A DNA stretch of 64,000 nucleotides from Streptomyces liliiviolaceus (lineage in GTDB: Bacteria; Actinomycetota; Actinomycetes; Streptomycetales; Streptomycetaceae). Location of the stretch: contig NZ_JAGPYQ010000001.1 in the NCBI RefSeq assembly GCF_018070025.1, forward strand, positions 4,960,001 through 5,024,000, read 5' to 3'. The notes under the pieces are model-generated. The model searched no databases and was not told the DNA's origin. It saw nothing but the letters and a program-made list of their open reading frames with translations. This document shows, in pieces, positions 43,597 to 52,669 of the stretch. Position 1 is the first letter of the stretch; the number at the start of each line of letters is the position of its first letter. A program made the position numbers and the translations under genes.

Positions 43597-45132
43597 ATGC
43601 GCAGAAGTCTGCCCCTCGCCCTCGCCGCCGCGGCGTTGACACTGACCGCACTTCCGGGGTCCCCGTCGGTGTCCGCGGCGGCCACGACGGCACCGGCGCC
43701 CGGCGCCCTGCGATGGGGACCGTGCCCCGAGGGAGCCTCCGCGCCCCGCCTGGAGTGCTCGACGCTCGAAGTCCCGCTGGACTACCGCGATCCGGACGGC
43801 CGGCAGATCGAGGTCGCCGTCTCCCGGCTGGCGAGCGAGAAGCCGTCGAAGCGACGCGGCGTCCTGCTGACCAACCCGGGCGGCCCGGGCGGTTCCGGCC
43901 TGGTCTACCCGGCCGTCCTCGCCGCGTCGGGGCTGCCGCAGGAGGTGCTCGACTCCTACGACATCATCGGCTTCGACCCGCGCGGTGTCGGCCGCAGCAC
44001 TCCGGTGACCTGCGACCTGACGAAGGAACAGCAGTGGCGCGGCAACTTCCCGAAGTACGCGCACACCGCGGCCGACGTGACCCGGGAGGCGGGGTACGCG
44101 CGGCAGATCGCCGGGCAGTGCGAGAACTCGAAGACTGCGTGGATGCTGCCGCACACCACCACCGCCAACACCGCACGCGACATGGACCGCCTGCGCAGCG
44201 CACTGGGCGAGCCGACGCTGTCGTACCTCGGTGCCTCCTACGGCAGTTACCTCGGCGCGGTCTACACGACACTGTTCCCGCGGCGCGACGACCGGATCGT
44301 GCTCGACAGCAATCTGGGTCCCGACGGCTACGACGTCACGGCCATGCGGTTGTTCGCCCGAGGACTGGAGGACCGCTTCCCCGACTTCGTCGCGTTCGCC
44401 GCCGCGCACCCCGAGTACGGTCTCGGCTCCACGTCGAAGCAGGTCACCGCGAAGTTCTACGAGCTCGTGGCGCGGCTGGACGCGAAGCCGGTCCAGGACG
44501 TCAACGGGACAGGGTTCCGCGCGTTCACCTTCGAGCAGTTGTACGCCGACGGCTCCATGAAGGGGCTCGCCGAGTTCTGGCAGGCGGTCGACACGGGCCG
44601 GGAACTGCCGCTCCCGGAGTCGCCCGCGGGCGTGGAGAATCTCATGGCCTCACGTTTCGCCGTGGTCTGCGCCGACACGCGCTGGCCGCGAACGGTCCGG
44701 GAGTACCAGCGCAATGCCGCCGTCGACCGGCTGAAGTACCCGATGCTGGGCGGCTCCACGGCAAGCATCAACCCGTGCGCGTACTGGTCGCGGGAGCGGA
44801 CCGAACCGCCGGTGCGCATCACCGGCCGGGGCCCGTCGAACGTGCTGATGGTGCAGAACGAGCGCGACCCGGGCACTCCTCTGGTCGGCGCCCGTGAGCT
44901 GCGGCGGGCCTTCGGCGGACGGGCCACGATGGTGACGGCCGACCAGGGCGGTCACGGTGTCTACCCGTACGGCGGCAACACGTGCGCCAACGATGCCGCG
45001 ACGACGTTCCTGACCACCGGGGAGCGCCCCGCACGGGACCTCGCCTGCGCGGCGGAGCCCGGAGAAGCGGCGCGTCCCGGAGAAACGGCAGGAGCCGGCG
45101 GAGCGGCGCGTCCCGGCGAACCGAGCAAGTGA
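43597..45132 (+). CDS. Secreted alpha/beta-hydrolase, tripeptidyl aminopeptidase-type (S33)
   Basis: 511 residues. A signal peptide (RRSLPLALAAAALTLTALPG, cleavage near VSA) precedes an alpha/beta-hydrolase: NPGGPGGSG oxyanion region at 93-101, GFDPRGVGRS near 125, and nucleophile Ser near residue 214 in GASYGSYLG. The C-terminal TAP-like segment has the Asp in NERDPGTPL and the His in DQGGHGVY. It matches Streptomyces SlpD/SlpE and Tap exopeptidases. The C-terminal tail repeats Ala/Arg/Pro/Gly (ARPGE units). AGGAGGA lies 6 bases before the ATG. It may respond to the divergent two-component system. Confidence 0.9.
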   Translation: MRRSLPLALAAAALTLTALPGSPSVSAAATTAPAPGALRWGPCPEGASAPRLECSTLEVPLDYRDPDGRQIEVAVSRLASEKPSKRRGVLLTNPGGPGGSGLVYPAVLAASGLPQEVLDSYDIIGFDPRGVGRSTPVTCDLTKEQQWRGNFPKYAHTAADVTREAGYARQIAGQCENSKTAWMLPHTTTANTARDMDRLRSALGEPTLSYLGASYGSYLGAVYTTLFPRRDDRIVLDSNLGPDGYDVTAMRLFARGLEDRFPDFVAFAAAHPEYGLGSTSKQVTAKFYELVARLDAKPVQDVNGTGFRAFTFEQLYADGSMKGLAEFWQAVDTGRELPLPESPAGVENLMASRFAVVCADTRWPRTVREYQRNAAVDRLKYPMLGGSTASINPCAYWSRERTEPPVRITGRGPSNVLMVQNERDPGTPLVGARELRRAFGGRATMVTADQGGHGVYPYGGNTCANDAATTFLTTGERPARDLACAAEPGEAARPGETAGAGGAARPGEPSK

Positions 45133-45146
45133 GGCGGGCGCCCGAG

Positions 45147-45800
45147 ATGTTCAAAGAGATGCGAAGCCGCCGGGCCGCCCGGCGGATCACCCCCGGGGAC
45201 GGTCGGCCGCTCAAGCGGTTCCGCTGGTGGCAGCTGCCCTACCGCTCCCTGTTCTACCTGCCGCTGCCCGACGGCGCCGGCGGGAAGACGGTCTACGCCG
45301 TGGACGTCAAACGCGGTCAGGACCAGACGTCCTCGAAAGCGAAGGCCGACCTGTACCTCGACGGCAGGCACCACGCCCGGTCGAAACTCCCCGCCGCCTT
45401 CCCCGTCCCCGGCGGCACCGTCGAGGTGCGGCTGAGCAACTTCGGGCTGCGGCGCTGCCATTACGTCACCGGCGAGGGCACCGAACGCCTGCTCGTCCCG
45501 GACCGCGACTCCGCCGAGGGACGCCGCGCCCATCTCGACCGGGCGCATCCGGCACTGAGCCGCTGGATCGGCGCGATCTCGCTGGCCGTACTCGTCGTCG
45601 CCCTCGTTCTGCTGGTCACGCAGCTCGCCCAACAGATCACCGAGGTGCCCGCGGTGGCCGAGCGCGTCGGGGCCTTCACCGCGCCGGTCCGGCTACCCGC
45701 CTGGGGCAACGTCGTACTGACCGTGGTCACCCTGGCGGCCAGTACCGAGCGGGCACTGCGGTTGCGCTACAGCCGGCTGCTCGACGGCGCGGCGGGCTGA
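45147..45800 (+). CDS. Hypothetical two-helix membrane protein
   Basis: 217 residues. A basic N-terminus leads into a soluble beta-rich domain (YRSLFYLPLPDG, TVYAVDVKRGQDQTSSKAKA, DLYLDGRHHARSKLP). One strong membrane helix (AISLAVLVVALVLLVTQLAQ) and a weaker one near the C-terminus follow. It starts 15 bases after the hydrolase stop, so the two are cotranscribed. No family is recognised. Confidence 0.72.
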   Translation: MFKEMRSRRAARRITPGDGRPLKRFRWWQLPYRSLFYLPLPDGAGGKTVYAVDVKRGQDQTSSKAKADLYLDGRHHARSKLPAAFPVPGGTVEVRLSNFGLRRCHYVTGEGTERLLVPDRDSAEGRRAHLDRAHPALSRWIGAISLAVLVVALVLLVTQLAQQITEVPAVAERVGAFTAPVRLPAWGNVVLTVVTLAASTERALRLRYSRLLDGAAG

Positions 45801-45835
45801 CCCCGCGGGGTGGCCACCGCCCCGCTCACCGCGGC

Positions 45836-45899
45836 ACAACTGAACACGGACGCAGCTGAACACGAACACGGCTGAATACGAACACAGCTGAATCACATG
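45836..45899. repeat. Four 16-bp direct repeats upstream of the sugar locus
   Basis: CTGAA recurs at 45840, 45856, 45872 and 45888, exactly 16 bp apart, within units close to AGCTGAACACGAACAC. ACGAACAC is present at 45862-45869 and 45878-45885. An inverted near-copy (ACGAACAT on the other strand) lies at 46061-46068 over the promoter. It may be a regulator array or a slippage product. Confidence 0.7.
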
Positions 45900-45983
45900 T
45901 CCATTCACCTGCGACTCGGCAAGCAGTGAGAGTCTGCGAGCACCTCGACGGCATGTCAACAGGCCGGACGAAAGCCGGTTACA

Positions 45984-46023
45984 CGTGCCGGTCGCGGCCG
46001 AAGCCCCGGCCGCGACCGGCACG
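45984..46023. terminator. 17-bp-stem hairpin between the membrane-protein gene and the sugar locus
   Basis: CGTGCCGGTCGCGGCCG (45984-46000) pairs perfectly with CGGCCGCGACCGGCACG (46007-46023) around AAGCCC. It lies 22 bp upstream of the -35 element at 46045. The most likely role is terminator of the hydrolase transcript, insulating the sugar operon; a regulatory role is possible. Confidence 0.7.
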
Positions 46024-46044
46024 AAAACCATCGATGCAGAGGTC

Positions 46045-46080
46045 TTGACGTGCCTGACTCATGTTCGTAACTTGACCTGC
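46045..46080 (+). promoter_or_regulatory. Sigma-70-type promoter giving a leaderless sugar-operon mRNA
   Basis: TTGACG (46045-46050), a 17-bp spacer and TAACTT (46068-46073) form a good vegetative promoter. The ATG at 46081 lies 8 bases after the -10 hexamer, where transcription should begin, and there is no ribosome-binding site. An ACGAACA-type motif overlaps the spacer end at 46061-46068, a possible operator. Confidence 0.75.
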
Positions 46081-47118
46081 ATGTCGACTCAACCACGCAT
46101 AGACATTCAGCAGCCAGGTCAGAACGAACCGATCTACGGCGCCGGTGTCTGGCACTTCGCGACCTACGTCGACCGATACGCCACGGACGGCTACGGCGAA
46201 CCACGCACCATCCTCGACGCCATCAAGCTCGCCGGAGCGGTCGGCGATCTGTCCGTCCTCGACCTGAACTGGCCCTTCCCGCCCGGTGACATCAGCACCG
46301 CCGAGGTACGGGAGGCCCTGGCCGAGCAGAACCTGCGGGCCATCGCCGTGACGCCGGAGTTCTACACCGGCAGGTTCGCCAAGGGAGGCTTCACCAACCC
46401 CGACCCCGCCGTCCGCCGCCAGGCCATCGACCTGGTCGCCGCGTCGGCCGAGGTCGGACGCGAACTGGGCGTGGACTACATCAAGATCTGGCCCGGTCAG
46501 GACGGCTACGACTATCCCTTCCAGGCCGACTACACCGACCTGTGGACCAAGTCGGTCGACGCACTGCGCGAACTCGCCCAGTCCTTCCCCGACCTGAAGT
46601 TCGCCATCGAGTACAAGCCGCGCGAGCCCCGCAACCGGATGGTCTTCTCGTCCGTCGCACGAACCCTGCTCGCCATCCAGGACATGGGTGTGGACAACGT
46701 CGGCGTCCTGCTGGACTTCGGCCACTCCCTGTACGGCGGGGAGACTCCCGCCGAGGCCGCCCGGCTGGCCATCGCCCGGGACCGGCTCTTCGCGATCGAC
46801 GTCAACGACAACTTCCGCGGCTGGGACGACGACATGGTCGTCGGCTCGGTACACCTGCTGGAGACCTTCGAGTTCTTCTTCGCGCTCCAGGACGCCGGCT
46901 GGCAGGGAGTGTGGCAGCTCGACCAGTTCCCGTTCCGGGAGGACCCCGTCGAGGCGGCCCGCACCGGCATCCGCACCATGCGCGCCTTCCACCAGGCGCT
47001 GGGCTACCTCGACCGCGAGGAACTGGCCGCCGCGCAGTCCGCACAGGACGCCCTCGGCGCGCAACGCATCGCCAAGCGTGCCCTGTTCCGCGCCCTCGCC
47101 GAGAGCGAGTCCGCATGA
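46081..47118 (+). CDS. Sugar isomerase/epimerase, xylose-isomerase-like TIM barrel (candidate D-apiose isomerase)
   Basis: 345 residues. The TIM barrel of the AP-endonuclease-2/xylose isomerase superfamily shows the metal-binding set: Glu in FAIEYKPREP, Asp and His in LLDFGHSLYGG, and Asp in WQLDQFPFRED. VDYIKIWPGQDGYDYP is a typical substrate-loop region. It is the first gene of an operon with a split transketolase and an FGGY kinase. That set is known from the D-apiose pathway (apiose to apulose, kinase, transketolase), so apiose isomerase is the best guess; other branched or rare sugars remain possible. Confidence 0.82.
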   Translation: MSTQPRIDIQQPGQNEPIYGAGVWHFATYVDRYATDGYGEPRTILDAIKLAGAVGDLSVLDLNWPFPPGDISTAEVREALAEQNLRAIAVTPEFYTGRFAKGGFTNPDPAVRRQAIDLVAASAEVGRELGVDYIKIWPGQDGYDYPFQADYTDLWTKSVDALRELAQSFPDLKFAIEYKPREPRNRMVFSSVARTLLAIQDMGVDNVGVLLDFGHSLYGGETPAEAARLAIARDRLFAIDVNDNFRGWDDDMVVGSVHLLETFEFFFALQDAGWQGVWQLDQFPFREDPVEAARTGIRTMRAFHQALGYLDREELAAAQSAQDALGAQRIAKRALFRALAESESA

Positions 47119-48023
47119 GCACCGTCCTGTCGGCCCCCGCCCCCCTGCGGACCGACGACGTGGCCGCGCGCGCGTACGAACCGCGCAGCGCACGCCTTCG
47201 TGCCGCCTCCCCCGCCGAGGCCGCCGCGGAACTCGCCGACATCTCGACCTCCATCCGCCGCGACATCATCACCACCATCCAGTCGGCCGGCATGGGCCAT
47301 GTGGGAGGTGACCTGTCCGTCACCGACCTGATGGTCACCGCCCTGTGGGGCACCCTGCGCATGCGTCCCGCACAGGCCGACCACCCGCAGCGCGACCGGT
47401 TCGTCCTCAGCAAGGGACACTGCGCCGCGGCCCTGTACTCGACCCTGGCGTCCTGCGGGTTCTTCCCGCGCAGCCGGCTCAGCGAGTTCATGGCTCCGCT
47501 GTCGCCGCTCAACGGCCACCCCGCCCGGCTCAAGGTCCCCGGGGTGGAGACCAACAGCGGACCCCTCGGGCACGGCTTCCCCGTGGCCACCGGCTGCGCC
47601 CTCGGAGCGAAGCTGCGCGGCGAGACCTGGCGCACCATCGTGGTGCTCGGCGACGGCGAGATGCAGGAAGGCAGCAACTGGGAAGCGGCCATGACCGCCG
47701 CCCACTACGAACTGGCGAACCTGACGGCCGTCGTCGACCGCAACCGCCTGCAGCAGGGCGCGCGCACCGAGGACACCAAGTCGCTGGAGCCGCTGGACGC
47801 CAAATGGGCGAGCTTCGGCTGGGAGGTCCGTGTCATCGACGGGCACGACCACCGGGCGATCAAGGAGGCGTACGCGCCGTCGACGACCGGGCGACCCGTC
47901 GCGGTGATCGCCAACACCACCAAGGGCAAGGGCGTGTCGTTCATGGAGGACCGCGTCGAATGGCACCACAAGGTGCCCACCGACGAGCAGGTGCGTCTCG
48001 CGCTGGAGGAGCTGAACCGATGA
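47115..48023 (+). CDS. Transketolase-like enzyme, N-terminal (TPP-binding) subunit; candidate AptA
   Basis: 302 residues, the pyrophosphate-binding half of a split transketolase. IQSAGMGHVGGDLSVTDLM near residue 56, FVLSKGHCAAALYSTLA with the substrate His, and GPLGHGFPVATGCAL are family features. The thiamine motif begins GDGEMQEGSNWEAA and ends VVDRNRLQ. The ATG overlaps the isomerase stop by 4 bases. Split transketolases of this type serve special pathways such as apulose-4-phosphate cleavage rather than the pentose-phosphate pathway. Confidence 0.9.
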   Translation: MSTVLSAPAPLRTDDVAARAYEPRSARLRAASPAEAAAELADISTSIRRDIITTIQSAGMGHVGGDLSVTDLMVTALWGTLRMRPAQADHPQRDRFVLSKGHCAAALYSTLASCGFFPRSRLSEFMAPLSPLNGHPARLKVPGVETNSGPLGHGFPVATGCALGAKLRGETWRTIVVLGDGEMQEGSNWEAAMTAAHYELANLTAVVDRNRLQQGARTEDTKSLEPLDAKWASFGWEVRVIDGHDHRAIKEAYAPSTTGRPVAVIANTTKGKGVSFMEDRVEWHHKVPTDEQVRLALEELNR

Positions 48024-48973
48024 CCTCCGTGGCCGAACAGGCACCCACCTTCGACTGCCGCGCCGACTTCGCCGACGAACTCGCCCTGCTGGCCCGCACC
48101 GACGAGCGGATCGTGGCGGTCTGCAACGACTCGGTCGGCTCCAGCAACCTCGTCAAGTTCCGCGAGGAGTTCCCCACCCGTCTCATCAACGTCGGCATCG
48201 CCGAACAGGACCTGGTCGGAGTGTCGGCCGGCCTCTCCAACGCCGGGTTCATCCCCTTCGCGTCCGCGGCGGCGCCCTTCCTGACCGGGCGCGCCCTGGA
48301 ACAGATCAAGGCCGACATCGCCTACACCCACCGCCACGTCGTGCTCTGCGGCCAGAGCCCGGGCATGGCCTACGGAGAGCTGGGGCCCACCCACCACTCC
48401 ATCGAGGACCTGTCCTGGATGCGCGCGATCCCGGGTCTGGACATCATCGTGCCGGCCGATCCGGCGCAGACCCGCAGCGCGGTGCGCTGGGCCGCCCGGT
48501 CGGGCAGACCCACCTACATCCGCGTACCCCGCTTCAAGGTGCCCGCCGTCACCCCCGACGACGCGCCCTTCGAAGCCGGCCGGGCCGTACGGCTGCGCGA
48601 GGGCTCCGACGTCACCCTGATAGCCGTGGGCACGATGGTCTCCCGCGCCCTGGACGCCGCGCACCTGCTCGCCCAGCAGGACATCTCCGCCCGCGTCCTC
48701 AACATGACCTTCGTCGAGCCCCTCGACGTCGCCGCCGTCATCGCCGCGGCACAGGAGACCCGGGCCGTCGTCACCGCCGAGGAAGGACTGCTCTCCGGCG
48801 GTCTGGGAGCCGCCGTTGCCAAGGTCGTGGCAGAGAACGACCCGGTCCCGGTACGCATGCTGGGTGTGCCCAGTTTCGCTCCGACCGGCAGTGCGGCCTT
48901 CCTGCTCGAACACTTCGGGCTGACCGCCGACGGTGTCGCCGGCGCCGCGCGCGAGGCACTGGGACGGGTGTGA
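48020..48973 (+). CDS. Transketolase-like enzyme, C-terminal (Pyr-binding) subunit; candidate AptB
   Basis: 317 residues, the pyrimidine-binding and C-terminal domains. PTRLINVGIAEQDLVGVSAG carries the conserved catalytic-type Glu of the TPP aminopyrimidine site. YGELGPTHHSIEDLSWMRAI follows, with the C-terminal TLIAVGTMVSRALDAAHLL and TAEEGLLSGGLGAAVA. The ATG overlaps the stop of the N-terminal subunit by 4 bases, as expected for equimolar heteromers. Confidence 0.9.
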   Translation: MTSVAEQAPTFDCRADFADELALLARTDERIVAVCNDSVGSSNLVKFREEFPTRLINVGIAEQDLVGVSAGLSNAGFIPFASAAAPFLTGRALEQIKADIAYTHRHVVLCGQSPGMAYGELGPTHHSIEDLSWMRAIPGLDIIVPADPAQTRSAVRWAARSGRPTYIRVPRFKVPAVTPDDAPFEAGRAVRLREGSDVTLIAVGTMVSRALDAAHLLAQQDISARVLNMTFVEPLDVAAVIAAAQETRAVVTAEEGLLSGGLGAAVAKVVAENDPVPVRMLGVPSFAPTGSAAFLLEHFGLTADGVAGAAREALGRV

Positions 48974-50442
48974 TGAGACCGCACGTTCTCGCCGTCGACC
49001 AGGGGACCAGTTCCACCAAGGCGCTGCTCCTCGACGCCGCGGGCGACATCGTCCGCCGGGCCGAAGCGCCCCTGTCCCAGACCCATCCGGGCCCCGGCCT
49101 GGTGGAACAGGACGCGACCGCGCTCCTCGACAGTGTGCGCGGCGCCGTCGCCGACTGCCTGACGGGGATCGACCCGCGCACGGTGGCCGGTGTGGCCCTG
49201 AGCACCCAGCGCGAGTCGGTCGTCCTGTGGGACGCGGCGACCGGCGAGCCGGTCGCACCGCTGGTCAGCTGGCAGGACCAGCGCGGCGGAGAACGTGCGG
49301 CCCGCCTCACCGGCGCCGGAGCGGCCGACGAGATCCGCCGTCGTACGGGTCTCCCGCTGGACCCGATGTTCTCCGCTCTGAAGATGGCCGCCCTGCTCGA
49401 TGCGCACGACCCCTCGCGGGCCCGCAGCAAGGACGGCGCCCTGCGCCTGGGCACCGTCGACGCCTACCTGATCCACCGGCTCACCGGGCAGGCGGTCACC
49501 GAGATAGGCAACGCGTCCCGGACCCAGCTGCTCAACCTCGCCACCGGCGACTGGGACGAGCAACTGCTCGGCCTCTTCGACATCCCGCGTGCGGCGCTGA
49601 GCCGTGTCGTGCCCTCCACCGGGCCGTTCGGAACGCTGCACGGCCTCGGCCCACTGACCGACGGCACCCCGCTCCTGGCCGTCATGGGCGACTCGCACGC
49701 CGCCCTGTTCGCCCACGCCGGCTGGCGCCCCGGCACCGTGAAGGTCACCTACGGCACCGGGTCCTCCGTCATGACGGTGGCGGACTCCCCCGCACCGGCG
49801 GAACACGTCTGCGGCACCATCGCCTGGTCCACCGGGCATCCCGTCCACGCGCACGAGGCCAACATCCGCTCCACCGGGCGCACCCTCACCTGGCTGGCCG
49901 ACCTGCTCGACACCGAGGCGGAGGAACTCATCCGGCTCGCCGCCGACGCGGACGCGGGCGACGTGACCCTCATACCGGCCTTCGGCGGCATCGGGGCGCC
50001 CTGGTGGGACGCCCGCGCCGTGCCCGTCCTCGCCGGCTTCGGGCTGGGCACCGGCCGCGCCCAACTGGCGCGCGCCGCACTGGAGTCGGTCGCCTTCCAG
50101 GTGGCCGACGTCCTCGCCGCCCTGCCCGGTCTGCGCCAGGTCGTGGCCGACGGCGGCCTCAGCCGAAGCGACGCGCTCATGCAACTGCAGGCCGACGTCT
50201 CCGACGTCACGGTGGCCCGTACCCGGCACCACGAACTGTCCGCCGCGGGCGCCGCGCACCTGGCGGGCCTGGGACTCGGCCTGTGGACGACCGCCGACCT
50301 GGAACAGCGCGCGGACGCCGGCCTGCGGACCTTCGCGGCCGGCTGGGACGACGCACGGCGCGGCGACACCGTCGCGCGCTGGCGTCACCGGGTCGCGGCC
50401 GCTCGCGACCTCGGGACACGCGGACAGCAAAGGACGTCATGA
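48973..50442 (+). CDS. FGGY-family carbohydrate kinase (candidate apulose kinase)
   Basis: 489 residues. Two actin-fold halves: VDQGTSSTKALLLDAAGD at the start, QRESVVLWDAATGEPVAP, SWQDQRGGERA, the FGGY-type YGTGSSVM near 255, FGGIGAPWWDARA and ADGGLSRSDALMQLQADV. The ATG at 48973 overlaps the preceding TGA; a GTG one codon earlier is possible. It phosphorylates the ketose delivered by the isomerase so that the split transketolase can cleave it. Confidence 0.9.
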   Translation: MRPHVLAVDQGTSSTKALLLDAAGDIVRRAEAPLSQTHPGPGLVEQDATALLDSVRGAVADCLTGIDPRTVAGVALSTQRESVVLWDAATGEPVAPLVSWQDQRGGERAARLTGAGAADEIRRRTGLPLDPMFSALKMAALLDAHDPSRARSKDGALRLGTVDAYLIHRLTGQAVTEIGNASRTQLLNLATGDWDEQLLGLFDIPRAALSRVVPSTGPFGTLHGLGPLTDGTPLLAVMGDSHAALFAHAGWRPGTVKVTYGTGSSVMTVADSPAPAEHVCGTIAWSTGHPVHAHEANIRSTGRTLTWLADLLDTEAEELIRLAADADAGDVTLIPAFGGIGAPWWDARAVPVLAGFGLGTGRAQLARAALESVAFQVADVLAALPGLRQVVADGGLSRSDALMQLQADVSDVTVARTRHHELSAAGAAHLAGLGLGLWTTADLEQRADAGLRTFAAGWDDARRGDTVARWRHRVAAARDLGTRGQQRTS

Positions 50443-51113
50443 CCACAGCAGACCTGCCCAGGACGGACAGGAAGACGGCACACCTCCGCGACCGGATCAC
50501 CCTGGGCAGCGGTTCCCTCATCGCTCTCGTACTCCTGCTCGCCGCCGTCGCGGCCACCACCACCTACCGCTCGGACAGCGAGGACAAGGCGAGTGGCAAG
50601 CCCGCGTTCGACGCGGCCAAGTACGCCGCCGGCACGTACGAACCCAAGGTCGTCCCCGCGTTGGAGAAGAACGCCGTGGACATCGCCACCCTGCACAAGG
50701 CGATCGCCGCCGACCCCGAGGCGGCCGGCAAGAAGTACGGGCACCGGCCGGGCACCGGCCCGTACAGCTACGCCGTGACGGTGACCGGGACCGCGGGCGC
50801 CGCCGAGAACGGCCTCCTGCGGCTGACCGTGCCCGGTCTGGCCAAGACCCGCGTCTCCGTGCAGGTCGGGCCCGCCATCAACGGCACGGCACTGCGCGAC
50901 GCGGCCGGCTTCATCGCCTTCGGCCAGTTCACCAACCAGGTCGAATACGCCGACGCCGCCACGGCGCTGAACACCGCGATGAAGGACAAGGTGCTGAAGG
51001 CCTTCGATCCCGCGGCGGTCCGCGGCAAGCAGGTCACCGTCGTCGGCGCCATGACACCGCTGACCGCCGACGTACTGACCCTCACCCCCGTCTCGATCGA
51101 GGCCGCCTCATGA
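50439..51113 (+). CDS. DUF2291 membrane-anchored protein of sugar ABC operon
   Basis: 224 residues: a short cytosolic N-terminus, one helix (LGSGSLIALVLLLAAVAATT), then an exported beta-rich domain (YAVTVTGTAGAAENGLLRLT, VQVGPAINGTALRDAAGFI). DUF2291 proteins accompany ribose-type ABC transporters, and their task is unknown. The ATG overlaps the kinase stop, and the gene's own stop overlaps the ATPase start. Confidence 0.85.
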   Translation: MTTADLPRTDRKTAHLRDRITLGSGSLIALVLLLAAVAATTTYRSDSEDKASGKPAFDAAKYAAGTYEPKVVPALEKNAVDIATLHKAIAADPEAAGKKYGHRPGTGPYSYAVTVTGTAGAAENGLLRLTVPGLAKTRVSVQVGPAINGTALRDAAGFIAFGQFTNQVEYADAATALNTAMKDKVLKAFDPAAVRGKQVTVVGAMTPLTADVLTLTPVSIEAAS

Positions 51114-52669
51114 CCCCCACGACCGTGGAAGCGCCGGCCGCGCCCGTGCTGCGCGCAGCCGAGGTCACCAAGGTGTACGGCGGAACGCAGGCACTCAAAG
51201 GCGTGTCGCTGGACATCCCGGCGGGCCGCACCACTGTGCTCTTCGGCGAGAACGGGGCCGGCAAGTCGACCCTGATGAAGATCCTCAGCGCCGTCGAGTC
51301 CCCCAGCACCGGACACATCGAACTGGACGGCCGGGCCGTGCGGTTCAGCAGTGCGAGGGAGGCGTCCGACCACGGCGTCTCGATCATCCACCAGGAACTG
51401 AGCCTCTGTCCCAACCTGAGCATCCAGGACAACCTGTTCCTCGGCCGCGAGCGCACCCGGCAGGCCGGAACGCTGCTCGATCGCACGACCCAGCGGGCCA
51501 TGGCACGACAGGTGCTGGGCCGGCTCGACGAGGGACTCGACCCCGACACCTCGGTCGGCGAGCTGCGGCTCGGCCAGCAGCAACTCGTCGAGATCGCCCG
51601 TGCGTTGCTGCAGAACGCCCGCGTGCTGATCATGGACGAACCGACCTCCGCGCTCAGCGCACCGGAGGTGGAGATCCTCTTCCAGGTCATCCGGGAGCTC
51701 AAGGCCGAGGGCGTCGCGATCGTCTACATCTCGCACCACCTGGAGGAAGCCCTCTCCGTCGCCGACGAGGTGGCGGTCCTGCGGGACGGCGCCATGGTCG
51801 CGACCGCACGGGCCGACGACATCGACCTCGCCTGGATCGTCCGCAAGATGGTGGGCCGCAGCCAGGACGATCTCTTCCCCGACCGGAACCCGACCCTGGG
51901 TCCCGTCGCGCTGGAGATCACCGAACTGTCCGTCGCGGACCCGTCCGTCCCCGGGCGGCTCGCGGTGAACAGCCTGTCCACGTCCGTCCGGGCGGGCGAG
52001 ATGGTCGGCATCTACGGCCTGATGGGCAGTGGCCGTACCGAACTGCTGGAGTGTCTGGCCGGCCGGATGCCCGCCGCCTCGGGCGAACTGCGCCTGCACG
52101 GCGAACCGCTCACCGGCAGCGTTCGCGACCGCATCCACAACGGGCTGGCCCTCGTCCCCGAGGACCGCCAGCGGGACGGACTCGTGCAGTCCATGACGGT
52201 GGGTCAGAACCTGTCTCTGGCCTCCGTGACCAGGTTCGTACGCCGTCTGCTGCTCAACCGGCGGGCCGAGGACGAGGCGGTGACCTCGATGATCTCCGAC
52301 GTGACGGTGAAGACCCCCGGATCCCGGGCGCCCATCGGCTCGCTCAGCGGCGGCAACCAGCAGAAGGTCGTCATCGGCAAGGCACTGATGACCGGTCCGC
52401 GCGTCCTGCTGCTGGACGAGCCGTCCCGCGGCGTGGACGTGGGAGCCAAGGCCGACGTCTTCGAACTGATGGCGCAGCAGGCCGAGCGCGGCCTCGCCGT
52501 GCTCTTCACCACCTCCGAGGCCGAGGAGGCGCTGCACATGCCCGACCGGCTCCTGGTCCTGGCGCGCGGCCGTCTCGTCGCCGACCTGAAAGCCGGAGAG
52601 ATCACCCGGGACCGGCTGATGAGCCTGGCCGACGGAGCCGACACCACCGAGAAGGCACACCATGAGTGA
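51110..52669 (+). CDS. Sugar ABC transporter ATPase (RbsA-type, two NBDs)
   Basis: 519 residues with two nucleotide-binding domains. First: Walker A GENGAGKST (about 46-54), the signature altered to LRLGQQQLVEIARALL, and Walker B VLIMDEPTS. Second: a degenerate Walker A GLMGSGRTELLE, the intact signature LSGGNQQKVVIGKAL and Walker B VLLLDEPSRGVDVGAK. A degenerate second P-loop is normal for RbsA/XylG/MglA proteins. It energises import of the sugar handled by the upstream enzymes. Confidence 0.94.
   Translation: MTPTTVEAPAAPVLRAAEVTKVYGGTQALKGVSLDIPAGRTTVLFGENGAGKSTLMKILSAVESPSTGHIELDGRAVRFSSAREASDHGVSIIHQELSLCPNLSIQDNLFLGRERTRQAGTLLDRTTQRAMARQVLGRLDEGLDPDTSVGELRLGQQQLVEIARALLQNARVLIMDEPTSALSAPEVEILFQVIRELKAEGVAIVYISHHLEEALSVADEVAVLRDGAMVATARADDIDLAWIVRKMVGRSQDDLFPDRNPTLGPVALEITELSVADPSVPGRLAVNSLSTSVRAGEMVGIYGLMGSGRTELLECLAGRMPAASGELRLHGEPLTGSVRDRIHNGLALVPEDRQRDGLVQSMTVGQNLSLASVTRFVRRLLLNRRAEDEAVTSMISDVTVKTPGSRAPIGSLSGGNQQKVVIGKALMTGPRVLLLDEPSRGVDVGAKADVFELMAQQAERGLAVLFTTSEAEEALHMPDRLLVLARGRLVADLKAGEITRDRLMSLADGADTTEKAHHE

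Noticed and set aside
45836..45899. CRISPR-like array
   Set aside because: The repeats are directly contiguous 16-mers with no spacers and no cas genes nearby; they are simple tandem repeats.
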